From positions 26,667,001 through 26,731,000 of the forward strand of contig NC_092673.1 of assembly GCF_964355755.1 (NCBI RefSeq): DNA of 64,000 bases, in the 5' to 3' direction. The position numbers and the translations under genes are program-made. Positions 11,141 through 24,526 of this stretch are shown here, piece after piece. The first letter of the stretch is position 1; every line of letters starts with the position of its first letter. This DNA is from Antedon mediterranea (taxonomy: Eukaryota; Echinodermata; Crinoidea; Comatulida; Antedonidae). The notes below the pieces were generated by a model. That model saw only the letters and a program-made list of their open reading frames with translations. It was not told the DNA's origin and did not search any database.

Positions 11141-14100
11141 CTAGACATGTAACTCGTCACTTTGACGAGTTTGGTTATCCGCCGCGCAAGTGGTGCAACA
11201 TTAACATTAAGGGGATAGGTTGAGGACAAAAGGAAGTGTTCACGTTGGCATTATGACCTGAACTGAAGAATATGATCTGTTGTTATTGCTGAATTTTATT
11301 ATTTAAATTCATATATAGTATACACAGTATAATCTGTATCCATATCACATACAGTGTAGAATAGGTGAAATTACGGGACCCGCTATTTATTGCAATTTTT
11401 AACATGTTGATGGTTTTAAAATGAAACGCGAAGTTAGCAATTCCGAAAGCAAATTATCTCAGCAACAACGTATTAGCGTGTAGAAGAAATTTGAATACGT
11501 TAAATATTGATGCGCGCTCTTTTAAATGTAATGAATTATGACGAAAAAGATGAAAATACGACCTTTTTTATTTAACTGGCCATATGATGACGTCACAACA
11601 TCCGATTGGCAACATTTTTTCATAATTTCATATCTACAATCTAATAGCTTCCAGAAAAAGTTTTAATCGTGATTATCACATTTTATTCTTACGAGCTATA
11701 ACAGATTAAAATTTACTGTAAAGATGAAATTGATGCCACACGTGATTTAAATTTTTAGGCATGATGACGTCAAAAAAATTAAAATATTTTTAACTCATGC
11801 GAAAGATAGTTGATTGACCTAGACAATATCAAAATCGGGGTGAAAATGGAAAACGGATAAGTGGAGATGCGCTCTATTCAATGTGATGAGCTATGACGAA
11901 AGATACAAAAATACTAAATTTTATATTCGCGTGGCCATACGATGACGTCACAATGTCCGGTTAGCCATATTAATACCTGATCCGATATCTACAACTCATC
12001 TACTTCCAGAATATGTCATCCACAAAAATTTGACCGTCTAGTTTAGAAATTACGACTGTTTAAAAAAAGGCATATTTTAAACGAATTTTTTAACCTTTTC
12101 ATAAAAAACGCGCGCAAATTGTCCAATTCGACGTGCTCGTATGACGTATCTTTAAGTCGAAATTGTTTAAAATTTGGTAAAATTACTAGAAAAGGCTGGA
12201 AAAACATAAATCACGCAAAAAAAGTACGTTTTCAATGCTACGTGCGCACCGCACACGTAGAAATGTGCGCACGCGTGGGAATTTTTGACATGCTTAAAAC
12301 GACATGAAACGCGTAGAAAGTTGATTATAAATTAATTTTGCGCATTTTGAAATTTTAAATGTGCGTGCGCGCGTAACTTTGTGTAAAACACGCAATTTTT
12401 TTTCAACAGAAATTTAGCGCATGATATAAATTAAACTTTTGCAAAGTTTCACTTTAAAATGTTATTTGGTTTTCGACATATGTTAAATACGATAAAATCG
12501 TTAAATCGCGCGTACGTCACGTTGCGCAATTGTAAACATCATGAAAAGCTTCGCTTGACGACGTTACATAAATGTCAAAATGTTAACATAGTTAACAAAA
12601 TGTTATGTTTGCGAGTTTTAGAGAAAAGCGTTACACAAAAATCATACAGAAAGAAAGAAGAAGAATAACTAGACATGTAACTCGTCACTTTGACGAGTTT
12701 GGTTATCCGCAGCGCAAGTGGTGCAACATTAACATTAAGGGGATAGGTTGAGGACAAAAGGAAGTGTTCACGTTGGCATTATGACCTGAACTGAAGAATA
12801 TGATATGTTGTTATTGCTGAATTTTATTATTTAAATTCATATATAGTATACACAGTATAATCTGTATCCATATCACATACAGTGTAGAATAGGTGAAATT
12901 ACGGGACCCGCTATTTATTGCAATTTTTAACATGTTGACGGTTTTAAAATGAAACGCGAAGGTAGCAATTCCGAAAGGAAATTATCTCAGCAACAACGTA
13001 TTAGCGTGTAGAAGAAATTTGAATACGTGAAATATTGATGTGCGCTCTTTTAAATGTAATGAATTATGACGCAAAAGATGAAAATACGACCTTTTTTATT
13101 TAACTGGCCATATGATGACGTCACAACATCCGATTGGCAACATTTTAACATAATTTCGTATCTACAATCCAATAGCTTCCAGAAAAAGTTTTAATCGTGA
13201 TTATCACATTTTATTCTTACGAGCTATAACAGATTAAAATTTACTGTAAAGATGAAATTGATGCCACACGTGATTTCAATTTTTAGGCATGATGACGTCA
13301 TAAAAATTAAAATATTTTTCACTCATGCGAAAGATAGTTGATTGACCTAGACAATATCAAAATCGGGGTGAAAATGGAAAACGGATAAAAGGAGATGCGC
13401 TCTATTCAATGTGATGAGCTATGACGAAAGATACAAAAATCCTAAATTTTATATTCGCGTGGCCATACGATGACGTCACAATGTCCGGTTAGCCATATTA
13501 ATACCTGATCCGATATCTACAACTCATCTACTTCCAGAATATGCCATCCACAAAAAGTTGACCTTCTAGTTTAGAAATTACGACTGTTTAAAAAAAGGCA
13601 TATTTTAAACGAATTTTTTAACCTTTTCATAAAAAACGCGCGCAAATTGTCCAATTCGACGTGCTCGTATGACGTATCTTTAAGTCGAAATTGTTAGAAA
13701 TTTGGTAAAATTACATGAAAAGGCTGGAAAAACATAAATCACGCGAAAAAAATACGTTTTCAATGCTACGTGCGCACCGCACACGTAAAAATGTGCGCAC
13801 GCGTGGGAATTTTTGACATGCTTAAAACGACATGAAACACGTAGAAAGTTGATTATAAATTAATTTTGCGCATTTTGAAATTTTAAATGCGCGTGCGCGC
13901 GTAACTTTGTGTAAAACACGCAATTTTTTTTCAACAGAAAGTTAGCGCATGATATAAATTAAACTTTTGCAAAGTTTCACTTTAAAATGTTATTTGGTTT
14001 TCGACATATGTTAAATACGAGAAAATCGTTAAATCGCGCGTACGTCACATTGCGCAATTGTAAACATCATGAAAAGCTTCGCTTGACGACGTTACATAAA

Positions 14101-14328
14101 TGTCAAAATGTTAACATAGTTAACAAAATGTTATGTTTGCAAGTTTCAGAGAAAAGCGTTACACAAAAATCATACAGAAAGAAAGAAGAAAAATAAAAAG
14201 TTGATGTTGATGATTTCGTACAATCACAAGAGGTTATCCTGCAACTTCGTTGCGGATAACCAAAAAGTTGATGATGATGATTTCGTACAATCACAAGAGG
14301 TTATCCTGCAACTTCGTTGCGGATAACC
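11141..14328 (-). mobile_element. Tandem pair of 1528-bp Helitron-like non-autonomous units
   Basis: Copy 1 is 11141-12668 and copy 2 is 12669-14196, nearly identical. Read on the minus strand each unit ends in a hairpin (AACTCGTCA, 3-nt loop, TGACGAGTT), then ACATGT, then CTAG followed by host T. This is the classic Helitron 3' end. The inner GCGGATAACC near that end is the inverse of GGTTATCCGC in the hairpins at the other side (14232-14328), like the subterminal inverted repeats of Helitron2/Helentron types. No Rep/helicase ORF is present. A head-to-tail pair fits rolling-circle transposition. Confidence 0.65.
14196..14328. repeat. Two 67-bp tail repeats, each with a hairpin
   Basis: Each unit has a GATGATGATG-type stretch and ends in GGTTATCC, T, GCAAC, TTC, GTTGC, GGATAACC, a strong hairpin (14232-14261 and 14299-14328). 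These probably form the other terminus of the Helitron-like pair. Confidence 0.7.
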
Positions 14329-14538
14329 AAAAAACAAACACATAAAACACCTGCTATACAGACATATCGATTGAATATATAATTCTAAAACAAAAAAAAA
14401 TAATATAATAAAATCATATTTTTCCTAAAATGGACATTTAACTTATAGATAATCTTCTTTTTTTTCGTAGGTTACCAAATTAGGTTCTTGTTTGTTAAGC
14501 CTTCAAGAAATCTCTATTCAAAGATAATAATCTAAGCT

Positions 14539-14900
14539 GAAGCTATGTCTACACTATCAAACTTTATATTACAAAAAAATGTGACGTGCATTGTCTCAAA
14601 TAAAGCTACTAAACGTCTGTAATTACTACAGAAATTCACCTCAACTCCAAACCCCAAAAATGAAGATAAATACTATGGAAATACATACAAACTGTGATTT
14701 GACCGTGCCAGTGTCAAAACACAGCAGTTTCATAACGAAGCAACTACTAAGTCGGAAAAACATTCTGCACATGCTCAGAAACATGTGCGCATACACAGAA
14801 CAGCTGAATAAGTACAACATAAAATCTACTGATATCACTACCATATTTGGGCATCACTACTATTTGTCACATAAAGTTTGATAGTGTAGACAGACCTTTA
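14539..14900. mobile_element. Family-A MITE copy 2, long variant
   Basis: Same inverted ends, but about 360 bp with a different interior (CTCAACTCCAAACCCCAAAAATG region). It shares that interior with the copy at 17120. Confidence 0.75.
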
Positions 14901-15617
14901 CAGATCAAAACTCTCAATAATATTGTTCCATCTCTTTATTTGGAGTGTACCTCGTTTCATTTATCTAAAGTAGTTGTAGTATTGTAATATGCATCAATGT
15001 ATACATAATATAGAAATTAACTATGTTGCTTTAAACTTGAATTAGGACTCATTCCCAATTGTTCCATTAACTGTTACACACATCGTCACAAATTCCTAAT
15101 GAAACCATATCATACGCAATTTGTAAAACAAAGCTAAGGCATGCATGTAGCTTTATAGGCAATGGAGAAAAACACAGTACATTGAATCTTATTGAGAATT
15201 TTACAGAAATTTATAGGCAGTCAGATTGCAAATCTTTCCCTTTAAATTTCAAAATAAATTCTTTTGATTTTATTCCGGCTTAGTCTCAACTCAATAAGCT
15301 GGTAACTTATCGATCTAAAAAAACGTTTCGACGTAAGCAGATATCTACAATCTCACAAAATATAATCAATAAAAATCATAATAAAATGGTGCTTATCATA
15401 ATATATAATTTTATTTTCAGTAGTGTTTAAAAATATTTGATGATTTAAAAAATAGAAATATACTTAATAAAATTTGTGTAAATAAAAAAACATGAAAAAT
15501 ATTGTTATACAATAATATGAATGTTTATGAATTAAAAAAAATACAGTTTTAAAACAAATAAAACAATTAATAATATTCTAATGATAAATAAATCACAAAA
15601 AATCTGTTATATAGTAA

Positions 15618-15890
15618 AGACTGATAGGGCATTATAACATTTATGATCCTAAGATCAGCTAGTCATATGGTGCTATTTCAACCAATCACGTTCTCTTATT
15701 TACTTATTAAGCTATGTATTAAATATAAAATATATACAAATATCATCGTATCATAATAGTAGACCGATAGGGCATTATAACATGTTTTATCCTAGGATCG
15801 GTAGTTAGACAGCTGATGCAATTTCAACCAATCACGTTTTCATATATTACACTATGTAATATAAAACTATATAAATATCATGAAATCATA
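15618..15890. repeat. Two direct repeats of about 142 bp
   Basis: Both begin GA(C/T)..GATAGGGCATTATAACAT and share TTTCAACCAATCACGTT. Starts are near 15619 and 15761. Confidence 0.75.
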
Positions 15891-16439
15891 AAGACATCAA
15901 CATAGTCAATGTATATTCTAATCACTGTCCCTATAATATTACTTTAAACCTTAATACACGAAACAAGAACACATCAAACATTTATGTTTCAATATCATTA
16001 TTCTTCATGAAAATATTAGAAGATAGTATAAGAAAAGCTTTGATGACTGACCTACATAAACGATGACATAGCTATATGTGTAACTGTACAGTGTATTCTT
16101 GCAATGTTAAATACTGCAATCTATCCAGTCAAACCATTCTTAGAGAATATTTCTTGTGGCTATATCATATGCTAAAGTAGTATTTAAGTTAATATAAATA
16201 TTAAATCCATTAGGGTAGTATGATTTACCACATCAGCACCTCAAGTCATAATAGTCTGATAGTCATCCTTTTACATGCTATAGAGACAATGGTGAATACA
16301 GCAGGGTGTGTAATGCCTCTCTTTACCCTAGCTTTACTTTAAAAAAAGTCCACTCTGGTTTTCCATTTCTGTGTGTTTTTTTAAATATATATTTATATTG
16401 TGTCTTTGAATCATCCTGTTATTGAACTTGACTGTTTAT

Positions 16440-16640
16440 GTATATTATTGTGTATTATACTGCGTATATTAAATTCAACAAACCATCTTTCATTACCGAA
16501 CATGCTGGGCTCCCTTGGATCCAACTGAGACACCCTCAATTGTCTTAGAATCTTATAAAAGTAGTACCACGCATTATGCATATGATATTGTGTATTACTG
16601 CGTATATTAAATTCAACAAACTGTCTCTCATTAAAGAGCG
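16440..16640. repeat. Short direct repeat pair
   Basis: CTGCGTATATTAAATTCAAC then AAAC occurs near 16460 and 16600, within similar flanks (TATTGTGTATTA). About 140 bp apart. Confidence 0.6.
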
Positions 16641-17119
16641 CTCATTATTATGTTAGCCTGCCTCATTTGTGCACCGTTAAGCAATCAAAATATATGTTGC
16701 TAATTATCCACTCGACTAAGAATTGGGTCAAGATTATTTTCACTGTTTGTAATTTTTCACGATTACATCTTTCTCGTAAATCAATTCTAGCAATCGCGTA
16801 GTATTTGCTAGTAGATTTTTCATTCTATCGATATTTCAATCTATCAATCAAGATTTAGTTTGGTTTTGCCTTAAATCTTTTCAGCATAATTCAATATTCA
16901 GCACACACACATAAGAAAATAATTTAATTTATAAAAAATAATATAAAATATTTTCAAATGAAAAGAAATAACACAATCAATCACGATTAAGTTCGGTTTT
17001 TGCCTTAAATATTTTTAGCCTAATTCACACAATAATAAAATAATGTTTTTCCTCGAAAAAAAATATATAACAAATTAGAAACTCTATTATCTGAGCATGC
17101 TCTATGTCACTATAAAGGC

Positions 17120-17430
17120 TAAAGCCCTGCCTACACCATCAAACTTAATGTGACAAAAAAATGTGACGTGCATTGTTCTCAAATACAGCTACGAAACGTC
17201 TGTAATTACTACAGAAATTCACCTCAACTCCAAACCCCAAAAATGGAGATAAATACAAACTATGGCATAATTATGATTTGGCCGTGCAAGTGTCAAAATA
17301 CAGCAGTTTTCATAACGGACGAAGCAACTAAGTCAGAAAAACATTCTGCACATGCTCAGAAACATATGCTCAGAAACATGTGCGCATACACAGAATCGCT
17401 GAATACGTAAAACATAAAATCTACTGATAT
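17120..17430. mobile_element. Family-A MITE copy 3, long variant, right end missing
   Basis: The left end and the same interior as 14539-14900. Similarity stops near ACTGATAT, so the right terminus is deleted. Confidence 0.7.
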
Positions 17431-17921
17431 TTCTTATTTACTTTACGGACATTTAACTAAAACAAATGATTTGTAGTAATGAACTGGTGTTACAAACAAT
17501 TAAAAAGTAAAATTGTCACTTTTTTTAATCAATTCAACATTAAAATAACAATATAAAATACTGTAAAATGTATTCATTTTTCGATACGAAATCCATTATT
17601 TTTGAATTAAATAAATGGGATATATATTGTACAATCAGATAAATTATTCATAAAATTGTTTTATGGGGTAGTTAGCATCAATACGTCAATTAACTTTCCT
17701 CTACTTCAAATGTTTTATCGATATTAAATGCAAATTTTTGGGATTTAATAACGCTTCAAATTCACTGTCAAATTATAAAAAATAAGATAAGGGTAATTAA
17801 TAGTTTAATGACCCAATAAGATAAAAGCAAAATTAATCTTGATATTGTATTGGCTGGTTGTTCCCATGGCCCCAAAAAAATCACATTACTCACATTGTAT
17901 TGGGTACATCAAATTTTCATT

Positions 17922-18094
17922 TTAAAGCTCTGTTTACACTATCAAACTTTATGTGACAAAAAAATGTGATGTGCCCATATACTGTATGGACATAATGATG
18001 TCATATCACTAACATATTTGGGCACATCACTACCATATTTGGGCACACATCACACCTTTTTTATCAAACTAGTTTGATAGTGTAGACAGAGCTA
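17922..18094. mobile_element. Family-A MITE copy 4
   Basis: Both ends present. The inner CACTACCATATTTGGGCACA unit is duplicated. One of the best copies for a family consensus. Confidence 0.8.
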
Positions 18095-19753
18095 CAAACA
18101 AAAAGGAGAAAGATATACCTGCTACTTACAGGTTAACCTTTGATATTTAGACGCAAGGAACTACTGTTATGTAATAATTGCCATCATAAATAAAACATTA
18201 AGGGCCTATTCAGGCTCTGTAATTTATCCGGGTAAGTTGGTGACCTGTGACCTGTCCACCATAGTTTGCTGTACAGTAATTGATTATGGAAACAACTTTA
18301 CCCGGGTCAAGTTACTCAGAACGATTTAACGATTTTGTTGTGATTGGTTTAGCTACAAACATTCAGGGTTTGGACAGCATTTGGGCGTGGTGTGTTTGTG
18401 GGTTCGGCAGCTCCTTTCCACCTAATATCCCTCATAGTCAAATTGGTTAGAAAATCTTTTATGTAGGCCATCCCATGCACATCATCAATGTTAGGTTGTA
18501 AATGGGTGGTGTGGGGGAGAGAGTGGAGAAGTAGAGTTTCTTTAGGTAGACCTTCACAAGCAGGTATAGAGGAGACTGGCATAAACTATACTTGGATTTA
18601 TGGCATTTAATTTCCAGTGAGATTGTTTTATGATGTCCATGGCAGACATCTAGCCTCATGTATGTTTAATGCTTAATTTTATATATTTATTTTTGGTATA
18701 TCTACATCGTTTCTACTATCCTGTGGCATTTTATTTTAAATGTTTCACAATATATCAATCAGTATAATTATGCTTTTAGATATTTTCAGCCAATCATGCA
18801 TGATTGATTTGATACTTACAAAATTAAGACAGAAGATGAGAACATTAGTATCATGTTTTTTAGGTCATTTTTTGCATTTCAGACAAAAGTAATGATCAAC
18901 TTGTGTAGATATGTCAAGATGATTGACTTGTATCTTCAACTCACTCAGAACAAAATTTAAAGTATTTTCGTTTTTATGTAATATATTTCAGCATTTAATC
19001 AATCTTCCTGGTATGTCAGTTAATGTAGCAGTGTGAGTGTGGCAAACAGCAAGGGAACAATTTCCTCTTTTAAATTTCAGTAATACAATATCAATATAAA
19101 ATATAACTTCCATTTCAAGGCCTATATCTAAAAATATTCCTACACCAATGAAGGAGGGGACATTGCTGCCGAGAGCTTAGTCTATCTCTGTGTATAAGGG
19201 CTGAGAGCAGTATCCTGTTAAAAGTGGCCACGGATTTGTGAAGAGCATATCAACTGTTATTTTAGGAAATGCTTCATTTTTCTTACATGTTGTTCATAAT
19301 TTTTTTGCAAAAAAAATCAAATGATATTAATTTAGGTTAGATATGTTTGGCAATGTTAACCCATTCTGTCCGAGAATGACTACAACATTTTTTCTCTCCC
19401 CTTACCCCCCATCCCCCTCACAACCAACATTTCAAAATGACATCTACTTTAGATTCTTGGACATCACTGCGAAACATAAGTGATGTCAAGTGCCTACCAT
19501 GCATTTGTACACCAATGATAATCACTACGACTCCTATGTGAAATTTTCTATTCCCAAGATGGCTATAAATCTAAATGGCAGCTCGATGACATAACACAGT
19601 TGTTGAACAATCATATTTTAATAACAACATTAATGGAGTCTGCTGCAGTGGCTCAACCAGTGGACGCAACTTGAATAGTAAACAGTGGGCCTGTTCAAAA
19701 CAACCGATTATTCATGAGCACTCATACCACACATGTGTCAGCGTGACTATACT

Positions 19754-19870
19754 ATAAAGCTCTGTCTACACTATCAAACTTTATGTGACAAGAAAATGTG
19801 ATGTGCCGATATTTAGGCATGATGATGTCATATCACTACAATTGGGCACATCACACTTTTTATCAAACTG
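19754..19870. mobile_element. Family-A MITE copy 5, truncated right end
   Basis: Starts ATAAAGCTCTGTCTACACTA and ends at TATCAAACTG without the final inverted repeat. Confidence 0.75.
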
Positions 19871-20737
19871 GAAATTTCAGTAGCTGTGTTTGATGTGAAT
19901 GATCACATTCTCGTGCCTCAAAACATAAGGCATGATGGATACTTTATTTGGAATTCAGAGTTCTGGATCTGTTGCTATTTCTAAATATGGCTAAACCTGT
20001 AATATCAATTAAAACATATACATTCATTGTAAAATGGTATAAAAGATGAGTAAATCTGAGAAAACAAATTGTAGGTTCCGGGTTCAAATCTCTTAATGGT
20101 GATTTCACTCTTTGTAGTTATAATGATTTAATATTGAAATTCTTAGAATTCCTCATTTTGCTTTAGAATTGAGTAAACTACACTATTGTACAATAATTGC
20201 TATCTACATATATACTGTTCCCTTGTTGTTTAGTCAACAATTTATTATTAATATGCATACTTACTTTAAGTACTTACTAAGGCTACTCGCATTCAGCAGG
20301 TGAAATACAGTATTTTAATACGCATTCTCATATCAAGCTTTGGATTTTAATCGATATCATATTATAAATTCTGTCAACTATTTCCCTACTTGTTTTTAAT
20401 GAGAAACGATAAAATTATAAACATTTTTTTTTTATACTATGAATTTCAGCCATACATACATCTTCTTAGCATAGCATTTGCTTGGGCGCTTAATCGAAGG
20501 CGCTTGAACGAAGGATTTTACATTTTACAAGCGACTATGTATCATTAATTAGCCAGAACAGTCACTTAAGAAGGCAAATGTACTTAATATGAGTAGTACA
20601 AACAGACAAGACAAGTACTACAGACATGCTATAACAACTGAATGTTTGACTAATGAGAAATAGCATTTATCTATGATAATACCATATTAAGAATAAGAAA
20701 ACATTGAAATGAAAAGATAAAAAAACATCTAGATATA

Positions 20738-21119
20738 AGGCCCATTTACACTAGGACGATAACGATCGACGATAAATATATAAGCATGCATTTTTTTACA
20801 TAAAACAAAAGAAATAAGAAAGGTTTCGTTCTATAACTATATAATAATCATTTATGCTGTCTTTGATAAAACTTTCCAGTTCCAATCAAATGATGTCATG
20901 ATAAATAAAATAATGATAATTGTTGTATTATCACGATGTTATTGTTCTTACTAATCATGGTGTCATTTGATTGGACGTGTGAAAATATCATATTCATCAA
21001 AGGAAGCACAGATCATTATTCTATAGTTCTAGAATGAAAGGTTTTATATTTCTTTTGTTTTATGTATGAAAAATGCATATTTGTCTATTTATCGTTATCG
21101 TTCTAGTTTAAATGGGCCT
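20738..21119. mobile_element. 382-bp foldback (long inverted repeat) element
   Basis: Arms of about 165 bp are imperfect inverses: AGGCCCATTTACACTAGGAC on the left and the inverse of TTCTAGTTTAAATGGGCCT on the right, with matching stretches such as ACATAAAACAAAAGAAATA further in. Flanked by ATA on both sides. No ORF. Confidence 0.75.
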
Positions 21120-21129
21120 ATAACATGCA

Positions 21130-23420
21130 CGTTTTAGTTTTCAGATAGTACTGTAAAACAAAGGAAAAGTTGCAGGTACCCATCTCAGAGAATAACATCA
21201 TGATAAGGAATATCTGAAAAGCATGTGAGGAGCATTGTTTCGAGATTTGTTGATATATTTCTCTCATTGCCTTGTCCTTCAACTGGGTACAGTAAAGCTG
21301 GCATATGATGTAGTACTGTATGTGCATGATTTAAAAACTCAGTACACTGTTCAAATAAGGGCTCCCCTCCCAGAGTTTTAACCAGGGTTCATAAGGGACA
21401 ATTATTAGCACTAAACATATTTGTACACATGTGAAGAACATCTGCATCCTAAGGGGTGAATAAACAAAACACATAAAATGTTCATCATAATTATTTCTAT
21501 ATACTGTAGGTAGGGGGAAGGTTGTTTGTTATTCTACATTGAATGTATGTTTTTGATATGTTTTGTCTCTCTATTACTCTTCCATTTTACATAGACATAA
21601 AGCTAAGTTAGTGAATATGATATTAGTCATCCTACCTAACATGTACATAAAATAATGTCTTAATAGTTAAGTAAATACTTAAAAAAAATGCATTCAAATT
21701 ACCTTACAAGATAATCTAGGAAAACTGAAACTACACATATGCATAGTCAATGTGAGAGAAACATGGGTTTCAGTTTGCAATCAATAATGGCTAAGTAAAG
21801 TCTGTTCTATTAAAATGAAATGATACGAGCTAGAATCATATTGAAATTCAACGCTAGTCGAGAATTAAATCAATCGGTCACCGTACACTATTGTGCCTCA
21901 CCGCTACATCAATTCCTAAGTATAGTACCAATTTCATACTGTATTAATATTTTAAAATGAATTCAATGCCACAATTACACAACAATGGCTTGGATACGGA
22001 TAATCTAAATTTAGAATTTCTAAGGAAATTGGGTTGCGTTCTACCAACTAGATGGAGTAATTATACGGCCGCGCTGTTTTTGTTTGTCCGTGAACTGATT
22101 TCAAGTTTCAATTATGAAATCACACACAAGAAGCCACTTACGATATTAATTTCAAAATATTATCAATTTCTCACCTAAGTTGAAATAAAATAATGTCATG
22201 AAATTTAGAAGCTATATTATATATGTTCACACACAAAAGGAATGAGCGTTTTTTATTTTAAACATTATGTACAATCACTGATTTTCTAAGAGAGACCTGG
22301 TGTGTGGTAATGCCTAGTAGGTGGTACTGATGTACTGGTCCATCTTTTCTCCTGCTGTGGACTAAGAGTGTCGTTGGTGGCAGCTTGACAAAGGTTCCTC
22401 GAGGGAAGATGCCAAAGTTGCGGTATAAGATATCTTCTGCGCTTTATATATATAAAGCATATCCAAATTTGTATCTAATAAAAAGCTTTTCAATAAAAGC
22501 GTTATATAAGCAAAAACGTAATTTTTCCAATAGATTATAAGTAATTTTATATAGGCCAGGTGATTAAACATTAAATAATAATTATGACCCATATCATTGT
22601 CAATTTTCCTTTATAAATTATATATATGAGCTTCTGCTATACTTCATCATTACTTCATTATTACTAATACGATCACAGTAAAGCTTTAATATCAAAAGCA
22701 AAGATAATTTCATATGTCAAAACCAATATACAAAACTTTTCTTCTGGTTCCATTCCAATTTAAATAACAATCCATATTCATTCCGCTATTCAATTTTATC
22801 CGCAATCATCTGATTGGATTATCAATGTCTCTCACCATGTAAATACTTTAATCTAATTTAATTTAAACATAAATTAAATCTCAGTCTACACATTCCCAAA
22901 TTTCAAGCCTCATAAATAAACTTTTCTAATTTTACCTATTATCTTCATAGTGTCAGACAATTAACTAACACATTCTTGAAGATAGACGTAGAGGAGTATG
23001 GCAAAAATGACAAGTACATTCCCAAACGATATCAGCCCAATTATATGTTTTAAACTAAAACACAATTTTCATCAAGTTCACTATGGGTCCTTTTTTGGAC
23101 GAGCTGCCACAAAAACGGCGCTTATTCACAACAATTATACCAAACATGCATGTATTGCAAACAGACAATCGAGTACATGAGTACCAACAAGGGTGTCAAA
23201 ATTGCCTACATGACAGTTTCGAAAGCTTCTATCACTTATCTAGTAAAATTAGATTTCCATAATTAGGTCGGGTCAAACGATGTTATTAAGTTGGATGTTA
23301 AGTACTCAACAGAGAGTACACAATTGTAAACCAGATTCTCTATGGAGTCAAAGGTTCTCATGCGTTGTGAGTTAACCATAACATGCTCTATGTAGTCAGA
23401 TCTACATTAGTCTAAAGGAA
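21130..23420. other. Gene-free stretch
   Basis: Short open frames only (for example 21957-22178 plus), with no recognisable family and composition like the surroundings. Nothing else supported. Confidence 0.5.
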
Positions 23421-23422
23421 AT

Positions 23423-24526
23423 TAATATATTATAGTTGATTGGCTTTCATATAGTGATGTACTTTTGGTGGTAATGCTGTACTTTCCTGGACACAGTGCT
23501 AGAGAAACTCAAAAAGTATCATTTAATTATCGTTTCATTGTTCATCAAATAATATAACAAATTTTATTACCAAGATTATTTAATCCATATATTGTCTTCC
23601 ATTAGGCAAATATATTCATGTAAAACTTATTATAATTAAATGTTATGCAAAAACAATCAATCCATGGTAACTAAATACACAATATTCTATCTATCTATAC
23701 CTATTAAAGCTACTCATAAAACTTTATATCCAAACTAGTACAGTCATATCTATTATGGAAGCGAGCATTTGTTCAATGCATTATTGACCTTCAAGAAACC
23801 ATAATATTGTCTTCCTCCTCATTTTTCATATTCTATTCATAATAGGTTGATACCTGTACATAGTTAAGGATGATAAACTTAATTTACATATATTTGAAAT
23901 TAATGTAATGTTCTAGTTGCAATTGAATTGAATATCAATGCATATTTATTATAGATCGATTAAACATATATATTAAACTAATATATTATAGTTGATTGGC
24001 TTTCATATAGTGATGTACTTTTGGTGGTAATGCTGTACTTTCCTGGACACAGTGCTAGAGAAACTCAAAAAGTATATCATTTAATTATCGTTTCATTGTT
24101 CATCAAATAATATAACAAATTTTATTACCAAGATTATTTAATCCATATCTTGTCTTCCATTAGGCAAATATATTCATGCAAAACTTATTATAATTAAATG
24201 TTATGCAAAAACAATCAATCCATGGTAACTAAATACACAATATTCTATCTATCTATACCTATTAAAGCTACTCATAAAACTTTATATCCAAACTAGTACA
24301 GTCATATCTAATATGGAAGCGAGCATTTGTTCAATGCATTATTGACCTTCAAGAAACCATAATATTGTCTTCCTCCTCATTTCTCATATTCTATTCATAA
24401 TAGGTTGATACCTGTACATAGTTAAGGATGATAAACTTAATTTACATATATTTGAAATTAATGTAATGTTCTAGTTGCAATTGAATTGAATATCAATGCA
24501 TATTTATTATAGATCGATTAAACACA
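23423..24526. repeat. Tandem duplication of a 556-bp segment
   Basis: 23423-23978 and 23979-24526 are about 99% identical, differing by a 2-bp indel (AGTATCATT versus AGTATATCATT) and a handful of substitutions. No ORF or known element. Confidence 0.92.

Noticed and set aside
12459-14196. Conserved 69-codon ORF in both Helitron-like copies
   Set aside because: Identity reflects the recent duplication of the whole unit. The protein has no recognisable Rep, helicase or RPA features.
22920-23070. Minus-strand peptide resembling a GPCR first membrane helix (GNVLVIFAILLY)
   Set aside because: Only about 30 codons, stops at both sides, no matching second exon, and it does not fit class C receptors. 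Chance is likely in AT-rich DNA.
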